DNA from: Streptomyces sp. NBC_01142
GTDB taxonomy: Bacteria; Actinomycetota; Actinomycetes; Streptomycetales; Streptomycetaceae
Assembly: GCF_026341125.1 (NCBI RefSeq)
Contig: NZ_JAPEOR010000001.1
Location: 3,782,001-3,846,000 of the forward strand
Reading direction: 5' to 3'
DNA length: 64,000 bases
The translations under genes and the position numbers were made by a program. Positions 57,101 through 64,000 of this stretch are shown here, piece by piece (position 1 is the first letter of the stretch; each line of letters opens with the position of its first letter). A model generated the notes under the pieces. The model searched no databases, had not been told where the DNA came from, and saw only the letters and a program-made list of their open reading frames with translations.

Positions 57101-58496
57101 GCTGACCAGCGTGACCTCGGACGGCAGCGGCGAGGACGACATAGCCTTCGACGCCGTCGCCATGGAGGCGGTCACCGGCACCTACGTCGAGCACACCCTC
57201 GACTCCGTTGCGATGTTCGACGAGGACCAGGATCTGGATCCGTCCGCCGTCACATCGTGGATCAGCGGTGCCATGTCCAGCCGCCAGTCGCTGTACAAGT
57301 GGGGCAGGGACCTCTCCGGTGACATCGTCGCCATGCCCACTTGTGCCGGAGCCCCGGATCCCGCCTGCGTCATGCCACGGACGAAGGCCGCGATGCAGAA
57401 GTGGCACGAGAACGTGATGGACGCCGGCACCGACCCGGTCGACCATCCGCCGGGAAGGAGCATCGCCCAGTGGATGCACTTCAGCAACCCGTCCCGCTTC
57501 CGGCCGACCGTTCCCACCATGCCGACCTGGTTCGAGACGGACGAGGACTCGTACAAGATCAAGGCCAGGACGACGGTCGGATTCGTCAAGGACCCCGGCG
57601 GCAAGGTGATTGCGGGCAGTGAGTTCGTCAGTTACGACAACCGCACCAGCAACACCCATCTGCCCGACTTCGTCATGGACACCTTCCGTGCGCTGGAGGC
57701 CGATTACAGGGTCTCCCGGCCCGACCTCACGCACTCGCTGAAGGACGCCAACCACCACGACGGCCGGGTGACGACCTCGAACACCAATGACACGGGGGTG
57801 CTGCTCGCACGGGCTTACGCCTATGCGGGCAAGGCACCAGTGATCACCAACGGCGATCCGGGCAACACGGCGCCGGCCGACAACGGCACCTGTGTCTCCA
57901 CCCTCCAGGTGTCCGGTGGTGTCATCGGCCACCGCACGATGCTGGGCGACGGCCATGTGCCCGGTCGCGTCGCCCACTGGCGGGAGACCCTCCTCAAGGA
58001 CACCCGGCTGGCCCCTCCGGTCGTGGCGCTGGGGTCGGAGATCTACTCCATGTTCTTCAACAACACCGGCGGGATCATCAGCAGTTCGATCTTCACACAA
58101 GCACCGCCGATCTGGGAGGAGCTCAACTTCCAGGCGTGCGGCGACGGTTCGATCCGGACGATCGGCGGTATGCCCCTGCTGCGCGCCAGCCACATGCCGG
58201 ACCACTATCTGTTCCACAACGGACGGTCGGTCGACAAGGACGGCCAACCCCAGGCGTACGCCAAGCCGGTGCTGAAGGGCAATTTCGTCAACTTCAGCCG
58301 GCTGCCCGACCCCAACGTCGACTTCCCCCTGTGGGAGAACCCCTACGGACCGTGTGTCCCCGTCTCGTCGAGCGCGCGGTCGGGGAACCCCTGGGACATC
58401 ACCGCGATCCCGCCGCAGAGCCCCGGGACCAACCCCCAGAAGGCGCACTTCTGCATCGGCGGCACCTCGCCGGACCCGGAGTACAGCAGCGATTAG
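54123..58496 (+). CDS. Large secreted protein with lytic-transglycosylase-like and golvesin C-terminal-like regions
   Basis: ATG 54123 follows AGGAGGAGA. The 1457-residue precursor has an Arg-rich signal peptide (MHIRRRRRRGHHGRRVAALS) and an AEP-repeat linker (about residues 53-68). A beta-propeller-like region (70-370) has repeated strands such as FAAVVDLDTGRTTKLPAQAS. An SLT-like segment (about 470-700) has QILLGIAAQESNMWQASRIA (candidate catalytic Glu in AAQESN) and CGYGVTQVTDGMRLAG. A Cys-rich region (770-870) is followed by a golvesin-like beta domain (about 880-1030: FKLTFAPDSAGDFPSKVDFH, VFVHLPDHGAQTKKAKYDIH). A further 400 residues are unassigned. It probably acts on or binds the cell wall or sheath outside the cell. 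The precise enzymatic role is not known; it could be a developmental surface protein. Confidence 0.82.
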   Translation: MHIRRRRRRGHHGRRVAALSAAVAVLTTLGAASSAPARPDPTPAASVSPWSSAEPAEPAEPAEPAEPAAVERAAVATERRTELLGKDWRTSRDRAWTTMGDADGFHVTVADAADGYTWRTAATLSEPGFDADQWAGNACLTASGRRAVVVYGPRSFLNEPELFDRGGFAAVVDLDTGRTTKLPAQASLAYYSPGCGAGETAVLTRHGGSRTAETRLVTVDAARGTLSGPVTVPGQLTSAVPYGGGIAAADNGRLVRVAADGGRTTLAPARGVPFQVKAASDGGLVFMDKKGDRGFVRWVAGAAGPAPGPAEAVTLADGPLTAVSVTAGKGGRVFITGKPEKVADLPGPVRRLTVEKDASVSSLGLATAALSAPSRPAGRAADSERAAPQRPGRVDMGFLTTGKHLSLAFSPGSSPPADLTSSAALHPKLGGSARPAPKAAAGPVHGGDAGNPVEEERTCSVPRNDPRNQAMQPKPRQVEWAADQAVRGVLTVQRPANWKNLGMPAYSPQGLFPSIPLEGGGNVPAQILLGIAAQESNMWQASRIAVPGVTSSPLIGNYYGRKIYDSNTSDDWDIHWDEADCGYGVTQVTDGMRLAGHEKPGETALPYQTQRAVALDFAANVAAGLRILQGKWNQTTRAGMRINNGDPSKIENWFYALWAYNSGFYPKDGTDPLSPPWGLGWANNPANPSYPANRAAFLELSYADAAKPQNWPYPEKVLGWAGHPVEILESPGNLVSGFRAAWWNGTATTSVLNRQAVKPPVNQFCDASNNCDPDGSYKPNAPGVENAPAGPCAHTNAAGQYDLKCWYHNSNEWKKDCSYSCGNELLRFSPGYAYQDDGVAYPPNCVETGLPANAMIIDDVADDVPSVRPGCERPWSNTGTFKLTFAPDSAGDFPSKVDFHQLGAGFGGHFWFAHTRKASDRMKVTGTWTLSHAMDTAARVFVHLPDHGAQTKKAKYDIHTAQGIRSKVISQPSGRNRWVPLGIYMFSGVPKVTLTSVTSDGSGEDDIAFDAVAMEAVTGTYVEHTLDSVAMFDEDQDLDPSAVTSWISGAMSSRQSLYKWGRDLSGDIVAMPTCAGAPDPACVMPRTKAAMQKWHENVMDAGTDPVDHPPGRSIAQWMHFSNPSRFRPTVPTMPTWFETDEDSYKIKARTTVGFVKDPGGKVIAGSEFVSYDNRTSNTHLPDFVMDTFRALEADYRVSRPDLTHSLKDANHHDGRVTTSNTNDTGVLLARAYAYAGKAPVITNGDPGNTAPADNGTCVSTLQVSGGVIGHRTMLGDGHVPGRVAHWRETLLKDTRLAPPVVALGSEIYSMFFNNTGGIISSSIFTQAPPIWEELNFQACGDGSIRTIGGMPLLRASHMPDHYLFHNGRSVDKDGQPQAYAKPVLKGNFVNFSRLPDPNVDFPLWENPYGPCVPVSSSARSGNPWDITAIPPQSPGTNPQKAHFCIGGTSPDPEYSSD
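54279..54323 (+). repeat. Five tandem copies of a 9-bp coding repeat
   Basis: GCCGAACCG repeats five times in frame and encodes (AEP)5 in the linker after the signal peptide of the giant secreted protein. Such repeats vary in copy number between strains. Confidence 0.95.
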
Positions 58497-58673
58497 GACG
58501 CACGGCACGTCCAGCCGTCCGCCCGGACGGCAGACAGCAGACAGCAGACAGCCTGATCGTCGGGCGGCCCCGCTGCCCCGGTGAGACCGCCGGGGTGGCG
58601 GGCCGCTGCTATCACGGTCGTGTTCCGTCCGTGTCCCGGCCGCAGCCATGACCGCAGATCCGGGCGGGCCAGG

Positions 58674-60431
58674 TTAGGTACGCCAGAGCAGCCAGGCGTT
58701 GTCGCCGCACTCCTCCTGCAGGGCCTGCTCCATGTCGCCGCCCCCGGTCCGGACCGAGACGCACTTGCCGCTGTGGCGATTGACCAGCTGCCACGCCCGG
58801 TAGGGGGCGCTGTAGCGGAAGGTCCAGAACTGGTCGGGGAAGAGACCGCTCTCGTCCCCACAGGTGTACTGGGTGATGATGGCGTCGTTGGTGGTCCGTG
58901 CCGCGTCGACGGACAGACATAGACCGCTGCTGCGGTTGCGGATCGAGTACACGGCACCGGTGGGCCCGGTCTCCTCGGCGCTGAGCTGCCAGAAGTGTTC
59001 GGCGCTCACCCCGCAGTGGGTCTGCACGAGCCCTTCGGCGCTGTTCACGCTCCCCTTCGGGACGGTGAGGCACATACGGCTGGCCGCGTTGGTCAGCCGG
59101 AGCAGACCGCTGGGGAGCGGCGGCGGCCCGGAGGCGGGCGTCCGGGGGCCGGTGGGGGAGCCGGCCGCCACGGGCGTGGTGGTCTGCGAAGTAGCGGCGC
59201 CCGGCGCGGCCGGGGCGGGCGCGGAGACCGTGACCGTCGCGCCCGGCGGGGCGGGGCTTTCGGCGCGGGCCGGCGGTGTTCCGGTGAGTACGGGGGGCGG
59301 GCCGGTGGAGGGGGCGGGGGTGGCAGCGGGGGCCTCCGCCTGGACGCCCGGCCAGGTGTTCACGGCCGTCGGGACGGCCTGCTGGCGGCCGATGACGACC
59401 ACGGCCGCCGCGGCGACCGCACCGACGCCGAGGATGGCGGCCGCGAGCAGGAGCACCAGCGAGCCCGGGCCGATCCGGCCCCGCCGGTACGCGGGGGCAC
59501 GGAGGGCCGGTGGCGCCGCCGACCACCCCGCCCGGGCGTCGGCCAGGACGACGGACGCACCGTCCGCACCGGCGGCGGACGAGCCGGTCTCCGCGAGGGA
59601 GGCACCGGTCTCCGGGGCGGGGGACACGGCCGGTACCACCGGGGCCTCGGCCGTCGTGTCGACGCGCTGGAGAACGAATCCCTCCAGGGCGGCCGGTCCG
59701 GCCGGGCTCTCGTCGTACCCTCTTATCTCCCGCCACAGTCGCTGGACGTCCTCCCGCCGGTCCTCCAGCGTGCTGCCCATCCGGACCAGCGCGAGGGACA
59801 GTTCCGCGCCGGCCGTCGCCTCCCGCGCGCCCTCGCCGGCCGGAGGCAGGGCGACCACCGACCGTGCCCGCGCTTCGTCGTGGAGCCGGCGCGCCGTCCG
59901 CTGGACGATCCTGACCGCCCCCAACTGCTCGAACGCCTCGTTTAGATGGGTGTCCAGCCGGTCGGATCCCGGTGCGGAGTCCGGTCGCGCCGCCGGTTCG
60001 CCGGACGCGCCGCGCGGCGGCCCGGTCCGCTCCTGGAGCATGGTGATGATCGCCAGCAGACTGCGGACGAGGCGGCCCGCCTCGTCCAGGTCCGTCTCCG
60101 CCCGCCGCAGCGTCTCGTCCGGGCCGGGGGCGGGCTCCTTCCGCGCCTCCGCCGTCAGCGCGGCGTCGTGCAGCCGGCGTGCCCGGCCGAGCATCACCGC
60201 GCGCCCGCGTGGGTCGCGTACCCGGTCGTTGACGACGGTGGTGAGCCGGCCGAGCGGAACGATGCGCTCGCCGGAGCGGTACTGGCTCCAGGCGGTCTTG
60301 CCGCCTCCATAGCGCTCCGCCATCTCCCGTACCGTCAGGCGTGCGGTGACCTCGCGCAGAAAGCCCGCGAGATCGTTGGCCGCCTCCGTCTCGCCTTTCG
60401 CGGTCCCCTGTGGGCGACCTGCCCTCGCCAT
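58674..60431 (-). CDS. HTH-transmembrane-ricin lectin protein
   Basis: ATG 60431 follows GGGGGGAAC. The 585-residue protein has three parts. Residues 1-75 form a helix-turn-helix (LTVREMAERYGGGKTAWSQY, RSGERIVPLGRLTTVVNDRV). Residues 75-290 form a helical region with coiled-coil character. One transmembrane helix follows (about 320-345, PGSLVLLLAAAILGVGAVAA), then a Pro/Thr-rich linker. A C-terminal ricin B-type lectin (about 455-585) has RLTNAASRMCLTVPKGSVNS, NRSSGLCLSVDAARTTNDAI, HSGKCVSVRTGGGDMEQALQ and QLW/QFW motifs. This places a DNA-binding-like head inside and a carbohydrate-binding head outside, as for a one-component membrane sensor. It is convergent with the giant secreted protein. 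Confidence 0.82.
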   Translation of the reverse strand: MARAGRPQGTAKGETEAANDLAGFLREVTARLTVREMAERYGGGKTAWSQYRSGERIVPLGRLTTVVNDRVRDPRGRAVMLGRARRLHDAALTAEARKEPAPGPDETLRRAETDLDEAGRLVRSLLAIITMLQERTGPPRGASGEPAARPDSAPGSDRLDTHLNEAFEQLGAVRIVQRTARRLHDEARARSVVALPPAGEGAREATAGAELSLALVRMGSTLEDRREDVQRLWREIRGYDESPAGPAALEGFVLQRVDTTAEAPVVPAVSPAPETGASLAETGSSAAGADGASVVLADARAGWSAAPPALRAPAYRRGRIGPGSLVLLLAAAILGVGAVAAAAVVVIGRQQAVPTAVNTWPGVQAEAPAATPAPSTGPPPVLTGTPPARAESPAPPGATVTVSAPAPAAPGAATSQTTTPVAAGSPTGPRTPASGPPPLPSGLLRLTNAASRMCLTVPKGSVNSAEGLVQTHCGVSAEHFWQLSAEETGPTGAVYSIRNRSSGLCLSVDAARTTNDAIITQYTCGDESGLFPDQFWTFRYSAPYRAWQLVNRHSGKCVSVRTGGGDMEQALQEECGDNAWLLWRT

Positions 60432-60629
60432 GTTCCCCCCAGATCCGCGGACGCTTCGCCGTCCGCCCGGCGCACCGCCCCCGCGCGGTCGGCCGTCCCC
60501 CGTCCCGGTGCGTCCGGACACCGTGACCTCATACGCGGGGCGCCCGCTGGAGCGGGTGGGCCGCCAGATCAGTCGAAAGAAAGCACGCGGTCGATATTTC
60601 TGTCCACCCACACGAAGCGGAGTTGTCTT

Positions 60630-63033
60630 GAATGCATGCGCCACCGCCACCGATACGGCGGGCGGTGAGGACAGCAAGCGGACCTCCGTCCTCGACAGGG
60701 CGCTGGCGCGGAAGATCGGCCGGCTGCCCAGCGTCGCCTCGGTGCGCCCCACCGTCAACGGCGAGGCCACCTTGGCCGGCAAGGACGGTCGCCCGGTCAA
60801 CGCCGACACCAACGGGCAGAACCTGGCCACCAACTACCTGCCGGGAGGACGGCAAGGACAGCCACTTCCCGCTCAAGGAAGGCCGCGGCCCGGTTGCCGC
60901 AGGCGAGCTGGCCCTCGACGCCAGGTCCGCCGCGAAGGCCGGCTACCGGGTCGGCGACACCGTCCGCTTCGCCACGGACGGGCCCGCCCTGACCAAGAAG
61001 CTGGTCGGCATCGTCTCCACCGACGACCCCCAGGTCACCGTCGGCGGCACCCTCACGCTCTTCGACACCCGGACCGCACAGTAACTGTTCCTCCACCCTG
61101 GCCAGTTCGACGAGATCGCGGTCGCGGCCAAAGACGGTACCGACGAGAGCGCGCTGACTGACCAGGTGCAGGTGCTGCTCCCCAAGAAGGGGGCCAGGGC
61201 CACCAGCGGCGCCGACCTGGCCGCCGAGCAGTCCGCCCAGATCGCCGAGAACACCGGATACCTGACCAAGGCGCTGCTGGTCTTCGCCGGGATCGCGCTG
61301 TTCGTCGGCGTGTTCATCATCGCCAACACCTTCACCATGCTCATCGCCCAGCGCAGCCGCGAGATCGCGCTGCTGCGGGCCGTAGGCGCATCACGTCGCC
61401 AAATCGTCCGCTCCGTCCTCGTCGAGGCCGCCCTGCTCGGGCTCGTGTCCTCCGCCGGCGGATTCGCGCTCGGCCTGGGCATCGCCACCGCCATGGGCCC
61501 GCTGCTCAACATGACGGGTGCCGCACTGCCCGACGGGCCGCTGGTCATCACGCCCGCGGCCCCGCTGGCCTCGCTCGCGGTCAGCGTCGTCGTCACCGTC
61601 CTGGCGGCCTGGCTGCCGTCCCGCAAGGCCGCGAAGATCGCCCCCGTGGCGGCGCTCGGCAGCGTCGACCAGGCCCCGCCCGCCCGCGCCCTGAGGGTCC
61701 GAAAGGTGCTCGGCACCCTGCTCGCCGGGGCCGGGATGCTGGTGATGTTGTACGTCGCCACGCTCAAGACCAGCGCATTGTCGAACTTGATGGTCGCGAT
61801 GCTCGGCGGCGTACTGACGCTCGGCGGCGTGATCGTACTGGCCCCGCTGCTCTCCCAGCCGCTGATCGCCCTGGCCGGTAAGGCCACCACCCGCTTCTTC
61901 GGTGTCAGCGGCAAGCTGGCCCAACAGAATGCGCTGCGCAACCCGCGCCGCACCGCCGCCACCGCCTCTGCCCTGATGATCGGCCTCGCCCTGATCACCG
62001 GTCTGACCGTCGGCGCCCACTCCGCCCAGAGCGCCACGGCCAAGGAGGCCCCCCAGGGCCTGACCGCCGACTACAAGGTCAACTACAGCACCAACCGCGG
62101 GCTCGACGCGGCCGCGGCCGCCAAGATCGCCCTGGTACCGGGGGTCGCCGCGGCCGCCCCCGTCACCATGGCGCAGCTCGACACCCAAGGCCAGTCCGCC
62201 GTCATCACCGGCACCGACCCCAACGCGTTCGGCAAGGCAGCCCAACTCGACTTCCGCGCTGGCTCGCTGCACGACATCGGCCCCGGGAGGATCGCGGTCT
62301 CCGACGAGTTCGCCAAGCGAGCCGGGCTCCAGGTGGGCGCCACCCTCGACGCCGAGATGGGTGGCGGCATGAACAGCGGAAACGCCGCGAAGAGGAAACT
62401 GACGGTCGTCGGCATCTACGCCAAGACCGGCACCATCGAGGAGGCGCTGGGCACTCAGACCGACGTGCTCCCGTACTCCGTCACGAAGCAGCTCGACAAC
62501 CTGCTGGTCAAGGCCGAGCCAGGCAAGGCTGCGGCCTTGAGCGGAAGATCCGCGCCGCGCTCGGCGACAGCCCGCTGCTGAAGATCCGAAACCAGCAGCA
62601 GCTCATCAAGGACCACAACGAGTCGGTCACCACGGTCCTCAGCATGATGTACGGGCTGCTCGGCATGGCCGTCGTCATCGCGATCCTCGGCGTCGTCAAC
62701 ACCCTGGCCATGTCGGTCTTCGAACGTACCCGCGAGATCGGGATGCTGCGGGCCATCGGCCTCGACCGCTCCGGGATCCGGCAGATGGTCCGGCTGGAGT
62801 CGGTAGTCATCTCCCTGTTCGGCGCGGTGCTCGGCATCGGCACGGGCATCTTCCTGGCCTGGGCCGGAGGCGGCCTGACCAGGACCTCGATGCAGGAGTA
62901 CGAGACCGTCCTGCCCTGGGAGCGCCTGGGCACCTTCCTCGTCCTCGCCCTGATGATCGGCGTCCTGGCCGCCATCTGGCCGGCCCGCCGAGCCGCCCGC
63001 CTGAACATGCTGCAGTCAATTCAGCCTAGTTGA
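60630..63033 (+). pseudogene. FtsX/MacB-type ABC transporter permease, multiply broken
   Basis: The pieces follow each other. From about 60630: RTSVLDRALARKIGRLPSVA (periplasmic domain). After a shift near 60845, SHFPLKEGRGPVAAGELALD to a TAA at 61082. The same frame continues with QFDEIAVAAKDG, GYLTKALLVFAGIALFVGVF and IIANTFTMLIAQRSREIALL (first FtsX domain). After a shift near 62540, SVTTVLSMMYGLLGMAVVIA and ERTREIGMLRAIGLDRSGIR (second FtsX domain) end at 63033. The first transmembrane helix and about 60 or more N-terminal residues are absent. With a truncation, a stop and two shifts, the protein is dead. The partner ATPase gene is not in the window. Confidence 0.85.
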
Positions 63034-63190
63034 GCTGAGGAGGCACCTGCCAACCGGGCCGAGTCGGGGTGCGCGGGCGAAGCCGTGGCGCCGCGAGCGC
63101 ACCCTGAACAGCCCCGAAAGCCCTCTGAATAAGACGCGACCGACCGGCGGTCGAAGGCCGAGAAGTTCCCGACAGGTTAAGGAGATCCAC

Positions 63191-63505
63191 GTGTCCCATC
63201 TGTGCACAACCCCTGCTGGTCGAGAGCAGTGTTCTGCATCGGCCACAGCGCGCCTGGCCCCGCTCAGGTCAGCAGAAGCACGCCAGCTCACGGTGGCCGC
63301 ACCAAGCAGCACGGCCGCGGTGGTCTACAACGACTGGCTGCTGCAGTTATACCTGCCTACGGGCCTGGACCGAACTGACTCGTACGTCAGCGAGGTGTTC
63401 GCGGCTGATCAGCCCTACAGGAGCCTGTTCCGACTGAGGGAGCTCCGTCCACGGCATTTCGAAATCTTAAAAGCTACCGGCAAGTTCAGAGCAACCGGGT
63501 GTTGA
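63191..63505 (+). CDS. Uncharacterised 104-residue protein
   Basis: The GTG start at 63191 has an excellent ribosome-binding site (AAGGAGATCC). The product reads MSHLCTTPAGREQCSASATA, then STAAVVYNDWLLQLYLPTGL and YVSEVFAADQPYRSLFRLRE. There is no signal peptide or membrane segment. I do not recognise the family. Two hairpins follow downstream. The strong ribosome-binding site argues for a real gene, but the body could be truncated. Confidence 0.5.
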   Translation: MSHLCTTPAGREQCSASATARLAPLRSAEARQLTVAAPSSTAAVVYNDWLLQLYLPTGLDRTDSYVSEVFAADQPYRSLFRLRELRPRHFEILKATGKFRATGC

Positions 63506-63513
63506 GGACTTCC

Positions 63514-63585
63514 GTCTCTGTGATTGACAGAGACCTACAGGGGCTCTCAAGCCATTTCACACGCCCCAAGTTCGGCAAACTTGGG
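63514..63585. terminator. Two consecutive hairpins
   Basis: GTCTCTGT-N5-ACAGAGAC (63514-63534) and CCCAAGTT-N5-AACTTGGG (63565-63585) are perfect 8-bp stems just after the 104-residue gene. They probably terminate it and isolate the next gene. Confidence 0.7.
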
Positions 63586-63682
63586 AACAACAGCGCCGGT
63601 TTTTGCGTCCTTCTCCGCTGCACCTTCGCCAGACGCACTGGTACCACTGGCACTGGTCGCACCCGATGAAAGGGAAAGCCAC

Positions 63683-64000
63683 ATGTTCATACCTATCTCA
63701 ACTTCCGTCCGACGTCAGCACAGAAACAGAAGGGCGACGATCGCCATCGCCACCGCATTTCTCGCTGGGGCGTCGGTACTCGGTTCGCAGGCACCGGCCT
63801 TCGCAGACGACAACCCCACGGTACCTGACAGCATCTATGAAACTGATGACCAGGTCATGGCGGACATGGCCAAGTGGACGCCGCTCAAGGACTCCGAAAG
63901 CGTGATGGGCCTGCCGACCGGCCTCGACGACAAGCAGGTCAACCTCTCGGACGTGCAGGGAGGACAGGTCAACTACGACCCCGATCAGGCCATCAAGGAT
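63683..64000 (+). CDS. Secreted protein, 3' end outside window
   Basis: ATG 63683 follows AAAGGGAAAGCC. The visible 106 residues begin with an Arg-rich signal peptide (VRRQHRNRRATIAIATAFLA, ending near APAFA-DD). The mature part is acidic: NPTVPDSIYETDDQVMADMA then PLKDSESVMGLPTGLDDKQV and QVNYDPDQAIKD. No domain can be named from this portion. The gene continues beyond the window. Confidence 0.7.
   Translation, partial: MFIPISTSVRRQHRNRRATIAIATAFLAGASVLGSQAPAFADDNPTVPDSIYETDDQVMADMAKWTPLKDSESVMGLPTGLDDKQVNLSDVQGGQVNYDPDQAIKD

Noticed and set aside
56142..58649. An 835-codon minus-strand frame
   Set aside because: It is antisense to the large secreted protein, with a composition typical of high-GC shadow frames and no domain.

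Overview
The window is high-GC DNA from an actinomycete, almost certainly a Streptomyces. The protein families point that way: DUF6207, DUF6192, DUF2690, the NF041680-type transposase, a CYP157-like P450, a terpene synthase and long secreted lectin proteins. GTG and TTG starts are also common. The density of insertion sequences, truncated genes and single-base frameshifts fits an accessory (chromosome-arm or plasmid-derived) region. No core housekeeping gene, rRNA, tRNA or CRISPR array was found.

Layout. 0-4 kb: the end of a WYL regulator, a broken acetyltransferase, and a DinB-like gene between two ends of one IS5-type element. 4.4-7.8 kb: a probable minus-strand operon of a membrane GAF protein, a small membrane protein and two ITPK-like ATP-grasp enzymes, capped by an IS630 copy. 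9-12.5 kb: remnants of Ku and DUF6207, a DUF6192 gene, and a divergent TetR/DUF4386 pair with clear operators. 12.6-17.5 kb: one transposon invaded by an ISL3 and an IS1182 element, both with target duplications. 17.5-20.7 kb: a truncated sigma factor, then a two-gene NACHT module. 21-24 kb: an isochorismatase-like hydrolase, small unknown genes and a secreted ricin-CAP protein. 24.3-30 kb: IS701, an IS5 split by an IS3, and a dead Tn3 transposase. 30-37 kb: a LysR regulator divergent from an oxidoreductase/IMPase pair, an IS110, and a TetR regulator divergent from a quinone-oxidoreductase-like gene.

37.4-44 kb is a graveyard of YcaO, PLP-enzyme, Tn402-like transposase, serine recombinase and CoiA-like fragments. 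It also holds an intact C39-like peptidase and a tandem GNAT. 45-51 kb is a terpene/P450 locus: two apparently intact P450s, a type I terpene synthase, and fragments of two or three more P450s and an integrase. 52.4-60.4 kb encodes mainly secreted or surface proteins: DUF2690, an SH3-like protein, a 1457-residue protein with lytic-transglycosylase-like and golvesin-like regions, and an HTH-membrane-ricin protein. The window ends in a broken FtsX-type permease and the start of a secreted protein.

The most interesting system is at 18.2-20.7 kb. A small helical protein and a NACHT ATPase overlap by four bases, and the same short motif (core FHGPVAFQTG) sits at the C-terminus of the first and the N-terminus of the second. 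This is the layout of bacterial amyloid-signalling (Bell/BASS-NLR) cell-death modules. Also notable are three GGACAA-N6-TTGTCC palindromes at 53.2-53.4 kb and a 106-bp element present at both 39.3 and 52.2 kb.
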